This document shows positions 54,801 through 64,000 of a stretch of 64,000 nucleotides of DNA, in pieces; positions within the stretch are counted from its first letter, which is position 1, and every line of letters starts with the position of its first letter. The stretch is from Xiphias gladius (lineage: Eukaryota; Chordata; Actinopteri; Istiophoriformes; Xiphiidae): positions 17,378,501 to 17,442,500 of the forward strand of contig NC_053416.1 of assembly GCF_016859285.1 (NCBI RefSeq), in the 5' to 3' direction. Position numbers and translations under genes: made by a program. The notes below the pieces were generated by a model. The model saw nothing but the letters and a program-made list of their open reading frames with translations. It had not been told where the DNA came from and made no database searches.

Positions 54801-57800
54801 AACAAGAGGGTCGCTCGTAAGTTGCAAGGTCTCTAACTGACTCCAGTTACCAACGTTAGCAGATACTGTATGTTAAGCTCTTTGCCACGTCTGTGTCAGA
54901 CTTTGGGATTCACTCTTGGATCTCCTTATTTTACCACATGTCAGACTGAATGTGAAATGTTAAGATGTGTTAAAAATAAATCTCAGAGAAGAATTGGTCC
55001 TAACACTTAAACTTCCTATTCTATTGCCTGTTGAACGCAGTTGTTCAATAGTAAGCAGGACAGTATCATGACATTGTTTGCATACACACAGCACTTATAC
55101 TATAAAAAAAAACAAACTGACCACAGTCATTACAGACATTAATTTGTTAAGCCATTGTAAGGATGAATTTGCGTCAATTTCTAATTGGAATTAGTTGAAT
55201 GTTTGAGGTTAGAGCTTGTGTATGGAAAAAAAATACACTGGACAATCAACAATCAGTTTTTGTAGCAGTACATTCATGGTGGTGTGAATATTCTGTCTCT
55301 CTGAAAATGATAACCACTACATAACTGACCCATATAACTTTCTACCCACATGGTCTTCTCTCCTGGCAGGGTGCATGCTATGTTTTGGTCATTCGGCCTT
55401 TTTTCGCTTCAACCATCCAGAGGAGGCACTGAGGATGAAGAGCATGCTGCCTGGAGGAAGCCAAGGACTAAGCACCACAAAAACTCTTCCTAAAGGTAAA
55501 AACCCTTCTTTGATATTTATACAATACGATAAAGCAGCATCTAAATCCAGACTGAACAATTCCTGTGATCCAGAAATAAGCTGGTCACTGACAACTGTCT
55601 GTATGAAGGTTGCACAGTTTCCTCAGCAGCTATTCTGGGCAGAGCAAATGCTTTGGGCTGATAGTCAAACTAAGTGTTACAATCACTTTGGGTTTTTTCT
55701 ACCTTCTTGCAAAAATTAAAAAAGTTGCGTGAGTTCCCACTAATGCTAAACAGAGATTGTAAAATTTCGTGTAGTTCAGCTGAAGAGAATTGTGAGGCTT
55801 TGTTCTTTGGGTAGGATGACATATGTGATCAAACTCTATATGAACAGTTGTTTAAAATATGCATGTTTCAAGGCTTATGTCCTCATTAATGGTTATTGAG
55901 ATGACATAGAGTAAACATGATGAAAGATGACCGTAAACACTTGATTGGTTAGATTATTTGACTCAAAACTCAGACCTGAATGACTTGTTTTGTGCTTCTC
56001 AAATCTGACACGAGGTTTGCCAGCTCTTGTTTTCCATATCATTCAGCTCAATCTTTTGTTGAAGTTTGAATTTTATGCTGGTTATTATTATCCTTGACTG
56101 GATGTAGAAATAGCTTGTTCAAAACTAATTATCTGTGGCCTACATTGTGATCTAGTTCATTTAAATTGGGGGATTTTGCTCAGTGTGTGACCCTATTGTG
56201 ACAAGGACTGTTATAATCTTTGCCACCAGTTTTTGGATCATTTCTTCTTTCCTACAGTTATATTTATATGATGTTATATAATAGTGGTAACTGTTTCCTT
56301 GTGCTGTCGATGATATTTAGAAGCCATTCTCTTCTGACCTTACTGGTTTGGCTGTCAGTGCCTGAACAGTAGAGTAAGAGCCACCACACCCTGCCTAGTG
56401 TGTATGACCCACTCTTTCCTGACCAGGCCCTGATTTCATCTGCTCTGAATGAGGTACACGGCTGCAGCTTTTATATTTAGCAGCTCCAGATCCCTGTAGG
56501 ATTACAACACAAGCGAGGATCACAGCATCCCAATCGCCAGTTTTGGTTCATACAAGACAGCATCGGCTCCGAGACAATTATCGCTATTTAAAGTTGGCTT
56601 TCAGGACACTGTGTGTGAATGTGTGTGAGCAACAATATGTTCGGGCATGTGTATTTTTCCTTTTATGGTCGACCCTCTTTGTCCTACAGCACTGACCCGA
56701 GGAGTGGTGGATGTCAAAAGGACAAAGATGACACACAAAGTGGGAAGGACAGATCCTTCCCCCTGTGTTTGTTTATGTGTGTTTGTTTATGCGTGTTTTT
56801 ACAGCTGTCTTTTTAAGTGTGCTTGACCTCCTTATTTATTCAACGGGAATGCTCATACACAAGTGTTTCTCTCCCTTCTACAGACTCTCATAGTGTCCTT
56901 AACGGGAATCAACAGTCTTTTTCAAGCAACGGCGACTCCAAAATCAACAACATTACAAAGGACCTCCAGGACTCCTTGGTCCTGAAGGTCTCACCATCAT
57001 CAGGATCTGGTAAACAGCCTGTTCCTCAGCCCTCTCTTCCAAACATGCTCAATGGAAGAAACAGCTCCACGACAGAAGACTCCATTTATGAAAACAGCAG
57101 CAGCAGCTCTAGGGGCCTGAACCTTGGCGACAAAACCCCTCCAGTACCTGCCCGGTCCACTCATACCAACCACAATCCCGTACCCAATCCACGGACCTCA
57201 TTGTCTCTTGCCTCAAGCAGTGCTACTGGTGTTCAAAGGACCCAAGAGAGCTCAAAGTTTCTTAGCAATGTAAGGTCAAGCCCTACAGTGCCTAGCACGG
57301 GGTCAGGACAGGACACAGAAAACTCTAGCCTAACTCACAAATCATCGTCTGTCAAATTTTCCCCAACGGCTCCTTCCAGCCCTCGAGTAAGAGGTTCCTC
57401 CCTACAGAAGAGATCCCCCAGCCCCATGCGAGAGCAGGGTCAGTATCTCTCCCATGTAGACGTCCCTCAAAGGCTCAGGACTCCGGAGCCAACTGGGCCG
57501 ACCAGCCTGAGAGAACTTCCTCCTCTCAGCCCTTACATGTCCCGCAGAGGGACTCCAGGATCGCAGGGCTTGACTTCCTCCATCGCCTCACAAGGCTTCC
57601 CTGCTAAACCTGTCCCCGAGAGCCCACAGGGCCACCGCAAACTCACAACAAAAGCAGAAGCCATGAGGGCACTGTATGCCCAGAGTCCATCACCACTCTC
57701 TGGGCTGGAGAAGGAGCCTGGAAGCAGGCAGTTAAGGCCTGGCCCAGGAAGTGCCATCATGTCAGGTCTGGGTTCTTTGTCTGGTACGTCTCCTCTTACT

Positions 57801-60800
57801 AGCCCTCGTAGCCAAAGAAAAACCTCCTGTGTGACTGTGACAGGATCCTCCAGCAAGGAACAGAGTCTTATGAAACCGTATACCCGGGAACGCAAGAACA
57901 GCATCTCTGAGATCAGTGACAATGAGGACGAGTTGCTGGAATACCATCGCTGGCAGAGAGAGGAGAGGCTGCGTGAGCAGGAAATGGAGAAACTGGTAAG
58001 TGATCAGCCTTTTACGTATGACTTCATAGTAGATCACATATGATAGGTCCAGTCCAAATATGGATGCTGATGTGAACTTCGCTCAGGAAGTTGTAAAGAA
58101 AACATCTGCTACTCTGGTTTGTCTTCTATGAGTGTTTGTTTATCCTATGGCCTGTGTATGAGTGGAATGTGTATATACTTCAAATCTCCAATAATCAACT
58201 TCTGGCTGATTGGGAGGAAAAACATCAAAACAAGCTTAAAGGTACATAGCCACAGCTGTATCCGGGCATATAAACTGTTAGCAAAAATGTCTTTTTAAAC
58301 ATTTTTTATTTAAACATCCAGCAGAGCTTATAGGTCTGTTTGGGTTTCCGTGGACTTCTGAGAAAAATATCTTGGTCTTTATCCTGCTAGCTACCGAATT
58401 ATGTTCATCAGGCAATTGGTGGTGGAAAGCAGGGGGAAACAGCTAGCCTGGCCCTGTCCGAAGGTAACAAAATCTGCCTACCAGAACCTCTAAAGCTCAC
58501 TGATTAACACATATATTTTGTTTAATTGTAAAGATAAGTATACAAACGACAAGCTGTAGACTTCCGTTTTTGTTTTTCAAAAAATACTGATTATTGCAGG
58601 TGTTTCAGGGAATTTCATTTTTAATTTAATTAGTAAATTAATTTAGTTAGTTCACTAATTAGTCAGGAACCTTATTGTCAGCAGCATTAAAAACAACACA
58701 GGACAATTGATGAAGACAGACAAACACTATGGTTTTAAAGGACACAAAAACAGTTGAGTGGAGAGGGCGCTGAGACTGCTTGCATGGCAGACACCATGTC
58801 TGCATTCAGATATCTTGTCCAAATCTCCTGGCATAGAGCCACGAGCTCTTCTCCCCAGAGCATTACTGGCATCGTAAGCGCATGTGGCCCGGGTGACATG
58901 GGGTGAACATTCTTCCTCAAGTCTTAAGGTCCAGAGCAGACGGCGTGGCTGCTTATTGCTCAACACTACATTTATGAAAAGGACGCATGGCATTTACTTT
59001 CAAAGCTGCCACCGCTTGACTGAGGCCTCTTTCTAATTCATACCCACACTAGATCCTAGACTGCATACTTGTTATCCATCCTCAATCCACACCCCACCAT
59101 TCTCAGCCCCAACCCCAGGCTTCCGCTATACTGACAGCTGAAGGGACCGGGGGGGGGGGGTCATTCCTGGCTCTCCATGTCTACAGACTATTTCAGGAAC
59201 CAAAGGGTTTCTGGTAAGAAGTAATAGTGTTACTGACGACGTGTGCCTGAGCTGGGCTGATAGGGCTTCGATGTTTGTGTCAGACTCTACACTGCTGAGT
59301 CATCCAGTATGTCCACGTGTAGACAATGTACAGTAAGCCATTACCTCTGCAAATACAAAAATTGATAAAGGACAAATATTTCTTCACCTAAAGATTTTTT
59401 GATTAGATTTTATTAGTTATGTTATATTTGGTATTTCCTCCATCGCACAATTTCCGTTTTGTAGGAATTTATATTATGATGCATTCATGTGGTGGTAGAC
59501 ATCCAATGCTGCCCAATGGACAGCTAAAAATGATCAGTGTCAAACCACCACCCCGTTAGCCAAACAAGAAAACATACGAAAAAGGTACAATTATACAGCA
59601 GTAAGCTGAAAATTTTAAATGTCATCAGTATTGGCTGAGGTATTCAGGTTTTTCAGTAATTTCCAGCTATGATGTGCTATGTGGCCTGCACTTGGTAAAT
59701 ACAAAATGATGATAAGATTGTTTATTGCTTGTATATATACAGTAAAATATGTGCACTGCTGCATACACTAGGACATACACATGCTGAATGTATGCCTAGA
59801 TAACTCCTGTATGAAAAAAAAAATTTAATGACACAATAAATAGTCAGTGACCACATTAATTCACTTTTCGCAAAGAGTAAAATGAGAAGATTTATACTAC
59901 TCTGTCCGTTAAGTATAAAGTTAGAACCAAGAGATATAAATAGATATGTATGTAGAGACTATTCCTTTAAGATGGGCCTTTCGTTATTAGTCTCGAAGCT
60001 CCATTTTATCAAGGCACCTCTAAGACTCCTGTTATTTCTGTTGCATTTATGTTTAAATGGTGCATACCCGCCCCCCCACCCCAAAAAAAAAAAAAAAAAA
60101 ATTTAAAAAAAATGTATTGACAGCCCAGCTGGCATGTGGTGAACCATGTTTGGGGTCCTGGACTATGTTCTTGATGTGTTGGTTTTGCAGCCTTGAAAGA
60201 AGCACACACAAATGATAAATTGTAGACCTATAGATGAGAGAGACAAAGAGAGGATTTCCTTTCAGTGAAACGAATGCTCTATATTTGGCACACTGTTCTC
60301 TTGTCACACTTGGCACAGCTCTGCAGGATTTTTTTTTTAATCTCACTTTATTGAACCCAACCTACACACATGGATATTGCTGCACTTTAAAAAACCCATG
60401 CTGCCCTTTTCTCTCAGCATAAGTAAAGGGCATATCTAGAGCAGAAGCGATGTAATAGAAAAGTTAATTTTAGCATCAGTTCCACTGAGAAGAGGCCAAA
60501 CTGCTGGTTTGCAATCCAGTGTCCAAATATTTCTATTTTCTAACTGCAGCATTTGCAATGTGAAAATGTTCGAGAGGTTATTTAAGTGTTGCATGTTGTT
60601 AAACCCAATGCAATTTGCGTTTTGTAGATGAAGCAAAAGTTTAACATTTTGGGAAACCTCCAAAGCTAACATAACGCAGTGCTCTCTGAAGCTAATTATG
60701 ACAATTTATTATACTGAAATAAAACAAGCACTAAAATCCTGTATGAAGAGGTGAGTCTTATTTATCCAGCGGAGAAATCATTTGCAGTTTTGATTTGGAG

Positions 60801-62475
60801 TCACTGGGTCACATTACATGGAAGCTATTGATAAAACTACCATTATTTTCTGACAAAATATTGATGTAAAATAAATGAATTACACTTCGGAAATCAAAAC
60901 AAGTGTGCTGCATGAGACCAATTTTGTGTAATTTTTTCCATAATACATTTTCACTAATATGGACGAATTAGCATTAAGGTATTGAAAAATCCTCAGTATC
61001 GTGTCATTTAAACAGTAATTAACTGATAGTCTCTAAGTCAAGCCCAAGCCATTAAGAAAGAGAAAGAGGAGGGAGGTGAACCAAACGTCCTCCTACTGCC
61101 AACACAGGGTAAAACTGAGTCAGAAGACGCCACTGAATCAACAATGGACAACCGTAAGGGTGGTATCAGTCTTCTCATCTTACTCACTGTTAGAAAGCTT
61201 TCAATTTTAAATGTTACACTCTTAAATCAAAATGTTTCGATCACTGTAGCTGTATTGTCCTATCTTTATGCCTATATTGTAGTTAACCTGTCGGTTTACA
61301 ACTCTGAAGTTCAGATAATTATGGTTAAAGTGCAGTCAAAGTTGCAGTTAAATTAAATGCTCATGACAGAGTTGGTGTGGTTACATGAACAGCCTGAATA
61401 ATTTAAATACCAGACAAAAGTGGGCTGATGGTTCTTGAAACAACATGAAGCACACTAGGCACCATTGTTCCCAGTTGTGCCAGATTCCTAATTACTGTCA
61501 GATTGGAATGATGATTACATATTCTGCACTGTTATTTTGGAAGATTAAAGCATGCATCCCATTGTCTGCAGTGATGAGAGACAACAGAATGGCACAGGGA
61601 AGAAACAAGAATCTAAAAAAGATGAACATTTAAAGTATCTTTGCTCAGAATAACAACTGGTGTAGTGTAATCTGAAATACTCTACAGCCAGCGACCAAAA
61701 TTTGCCGTTCTCTTACATTTCTTCCTCTCACACTTATCACAGACTTTCAGATCCTTTGTTCATAAACAACTCAAGCTCTGACAGGTTTTACTATGAACCC
61801 CCCTCCTGAGAGACAAACTACATCAGCTTCGACCCTCCTGCTATCAGGTTACAGTTGTCCCATGCCAGTGGCTGAGGGACAGCTGCCTAAGTGGGACAAT
61901 GTAACACGAAGACATTTGAAGCTTATTTGCAATATGATCAATGATGTAGGACAGCACGCTTACGTCTCACATCTTCTATAGGAGCGACAGAGGCTGGAGA
62001 CCATCCTCAATCTGTGTGCAGGGTATAATCATGAGGACAGTGCTGTGGAGCTGGCTGAGGTGGTGACAAGCGGGCTGCTGGGGGGCGCTGCAGGAACCTG
62101 CTCTGACACGGGACGGGGGATGTCCCTTCAGCGAGTAGACAGACCCGTGAGGATGAGAGAGAATGATGAGGAAACCCAGAGAGAGGAGTCCAGCAGCACA
62201 GAGAGCACACATCAAGAGGTAATAACCATATGCGTGCATACATGCGCGTGTGGAGAGAATTACATTATTTGTGTTTTTCTCTGACAAGGAATCTGACAAA
62301 AAGTTTTAATCTTAAATCTCCCGTCAGTGTGAAGAGCTGTTAGCCAGTCAGGAGCAGGTCTACCTGGAGGAGGAGAGGAGCAGGGTCTTGGTCAGGGTTG
62401 AGGACTTGAAGCACAGAGTCAGTGAACTGGAGCAGCAGCTACAAGAGACCAAACAGGAGGTCAGCACCCACTCAG

Positions 62476-62507
<32 letters not shown>

Positions 62508-63550
62508 GTACATACTACAGACTGTTGATGAAAATTAAAGATCAGCTCTTAGGTCAGCTCACCCTTTTAGTGAGAGGTATGGAAGCTGATTCGCCCTCAG
62601 GTATGTATTTAGCTTGACAGTACTTGCTGGTTTGCAGACTCTGACTCCATTATTTGTCTGTAGGCGGAGATGGAGCAAGCCCTGCTGCAGGCAGAGAGGC
62701 GGGCAGAGCAGGAGCAGGTGGAGGCTGAAAATGAAATCATCTCTCAGCTGCAGCTCAAACTCAGCCAGCTGGACAATGCCATCCTGAAAGAGAAGGACAA
62801 GGTGGGAACCCAAGACAAGAGAAAGTGATGCTGTAAATCCTGTCAGTTCACTAAAAGTCACTGGTCTTGCAGTTTGCACGTGAATGTTGGACATGTCCTT
62901 CAACATCTGTGTTTGAATATATAAAAACTCACTCCTTCCCGAATGTGCAAACAATCTAGATATACAGTGTCTGTTTTGTGATATCTCAACTGACTTACAC
63001 TGCTTATTTAGTAGACGTCTGTCCTAAAACACAAAGCACAAAGTGTCTTCGCTCTGCAGCGTCCAACAGTTGTTGTGTTAAAAAGACAAAAACAGCAACA
63101 GCTGAAATCTTGCTCACATGTGTTGGGCTTTCAGCTGGATGTGACCAACACTAAAATGTTGATGCAGACTTGCACCTTGCACCTTTTTATTTTTCTCCTG
63201 TTTTGATGTGATCAAATGTGTAACGCTTGTCACCTCTAACACTCCTGCCAACCTAACCTCTAATACTTTAACTGCCTTGGCGTCTTAGCTTTAAAGCTTG
63301 GCTGCATGGATTTGAGTTGTCTGTGATTTTTTTTTTGTTTCTCCCTGGGGTGGTGTGTGTATGTGTGTCTGAATGCGGACCCAATTGTGTGTATGTGTGT
63401 GTGTTTCCGTGTGTTTTTTAGGGCAGGGCTAATGTGTCGGCTGAGCGGAAGGTCCTGGAAAAGCAGAGGAATGAGTACAATGAGCTGAAGAGGCAGTTTG
63501 ATAAGTGCCCCTTGTCTCTAAGGGAACAGTTACAGGAGCAGCTCAGCAGG
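51899..63550 (+). CDS. phldb1: Pleckstrin homology-like domain family B member 1 (LL5-alpha), 5' part
   Basis: Nine coding exons are in the window: 51899-51958, 52669-52792, 53770-53940, 55370-55495, 56884-57995, 61982-62218, 62328-62459, 62664-62801 and 63422-63550. They give 743 residues so far. The gene runs off the right edge; the C-terminal PH domain is not in view. Residues 20-45 hold LDLIETGKSLKVQ and PHLVSLGSGRLSTAITLLPL. An FHA domain spans about 50-135 (GRTTLGSEGTDI, QHCYIENQAG, LYPCGNQCSVDGLPI, GCMLCFGHSAFFRFNHPEEA). A long serine/proline-rich region follows in the 1.1-kb exon, with SLRELPPLSP and RERKNSISEISDNEDELLEY. Coiled coil starts at about 510 (LREQEMEKLERQRLETILNL) and continues in the last exons. 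Human PHLDB1 binds PIP3 and is linked to microtubule anchoring at the cell cortex and insulin-stimulated AKT signalling. Start chosen as the first ATG after the acceptor at 51859, with the following residues resembling the human start. Confidence 0.97.
54125..54720 (-). other. Long antisense open frame in phldb1 intron 3
   Basis: A 187-codon frame (54125-54688 minus), the longest open frame in the window without a recognisable product. It is rich in cysteine, phenylalanine and serine and shows no domain I know. The surrounding sequence looks repeat-like, so it may be a fragment of a dispersed element rather than a gene. Confidence 0.3.
58420..58600 (+). repeat. Fragment of a common teleost dispersed repeat
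   Basis: Contains GGGGGAAACAGCTAGCCTGG, CCTGTCCGAAGGTAACAAAA, CTACCAGAACCTCTAAAGCT and CACTGATTAACACATATATT. Same family as 25155-25335 and the inner part of 27340-27910, but a different portion. Confidence 0.65.
60081..60114. repeat. A-rich tract next to a C run
   Basis: CCCGCCCCCCCACCCC followed by about 19 A, then ATTTAAAAAAAA. Simple sequence only. Confidence 0.8.
62477..62505. repeat. (CA)n microsatellite in a phldb1 intron
   Basis: About fourteen CA units starting 18 bases after the donor of exon 7 (62459). Confidence 0.9.
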
Positions 63551-64000
63551 GTCAGTGTTCTCACGCAGCCCACTGGCTGGCAACAGTGAGTTATAATATA
63601 CCAAATACCACAGTACTGTATGATCTGCGCAGAAACAGCCACAGACATAACAATGACTCTGTTTTGAAGCACTCAGAGCTACTCATAAATCTGCAGACTG
63701 TGCATTTCCTCTTTTCTGCTGTGGCCCTTCATTACTTAAATGCGTAAGGTTTATGATGCTAATGCCATTTACAAGTGTGACTATACATTAGGCAACGCTT
63801 TTGCTACTCCAGTAGTAATTTTAGACTGCTGCTTAATTGCTGCTGTTCCCTCATTCTGGATGCTTGACACTGTCAGCTGCAATTAGTATTAATTAATAAT
63901 GTCATTAACAGCTTTGCTCTAAAAGTTTGCATGCCTCTTGCATTTGAAAATTGACTATGAATGATTCAGGTCACCTACGCCACCTTAATGCTTTTAGGCA
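63551..64000 (+). other. phldb1: phldb1 intron, cut by the window edge
   Basis: Begins with donor GTCAGT at 63551. No further phldb1 exon is visible before the end of the window. Confidence 0.6.

Larger units (their letters stand above)
57996..61981 (+). other. phldb1: phldb1 intron 5 (between the serine-rich and coiled-coil exons)
   Basis: A 4-kb intron bounded by GTAAGT and CTTCTATAG. It contains a dispersed repeat at 58420-58600, a G run at 59150-59160 and an A-rich tract at 60081-60114. No nested gene was found; open frames at 58727-58993 minus and 61144-61356 plus look like chance. Confidence 0.7.

Noticed and set aside
57533-58037. Minus-strand frames opposite the large phldb1 exon
   Set aside because: Antisense of the serine/proline-rich coding exon, which matches PHLDB1 in the plus direction.

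Overview
The window is vertebrate genomic DNA, almost certainly from a ray-finned (teleost, probably percomorph) fish. The reasons are small GT-AG exons encoding close relatives of human proteins, AT-rich introns with many dinucleotide microsatellites, and several interspersed repeat families typical of teleosts, including Tc1/mariner debris. It carries six protein-coding genes. Four belong to the set that sits together on human 11q23.3 (hinfp, dpagt1, c2cd2l, h2ax), and a fifth, phldb1, is also a human 11q23.3 gene.

Layout. 1-5.0 kb: no gene I can support; one degenerate interspersed repeat and a (CAG)10 tract. 5.05-6.3 kb (+): a four-exon gene for a 140-residue secreted protein made only of the transcobalamin/intrinsic-factor beta domain. 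8.1-9.3 kb (-): a four-exon gene for a small secreted cysteine-rich protein with one sushi domain, not identified further. 10.9-14.7 kb (-): hinfp, complete, nine coding exons. 16.7-20.4 kb (-): dpagt1, complete, nine coding exons. 20.4-23.5 kb: the head-to-head space between dpagt1 and c2cd2l, with a solo LTR (361 bp, 4-bp target duplication) nested in an older repeat, then the CpG-rich c2cd2l promoter. 23.5-39.9 kb (+): c2cd2l, complete, fourteen coding exons, with a 9.7-kb repeat-rich first coding intron. 42.46-42.89 kb (+): intronless h2ax with a CCAAT-rich promoter and both a histone stem-loop and a poly(A) signal. 43-51.8 kb: gene-poor spacer with a transposase relic, probably holding the phldb1 promoter and 5' non-coding exon(s). 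51.9 kb to the right edge (+): the first nine coding exons of phldb1, which continues beyond the window.

The genes do not form an operon-like pathway, but some are related. HINFP is a zinc-finger activator of replication-dependent histone H4 genes and lies near the histone variant gene h2ax. DPAGT1 starts N-glycan precursor synthesis in the ER membrane, and C2CD2L (TMEM24) is an ER-anchored lipid-transfer protein at ER-plasma membrane contacts; the two are divergently transcribed, as in human. Compared with the human order as I remember it, the dpagt1-c2cd2l pair is inverted between hinfp and h2ax. All exon boundaries were read by eye from splice signals and reading frame, and each complete gene gives a coding length divisible by three.
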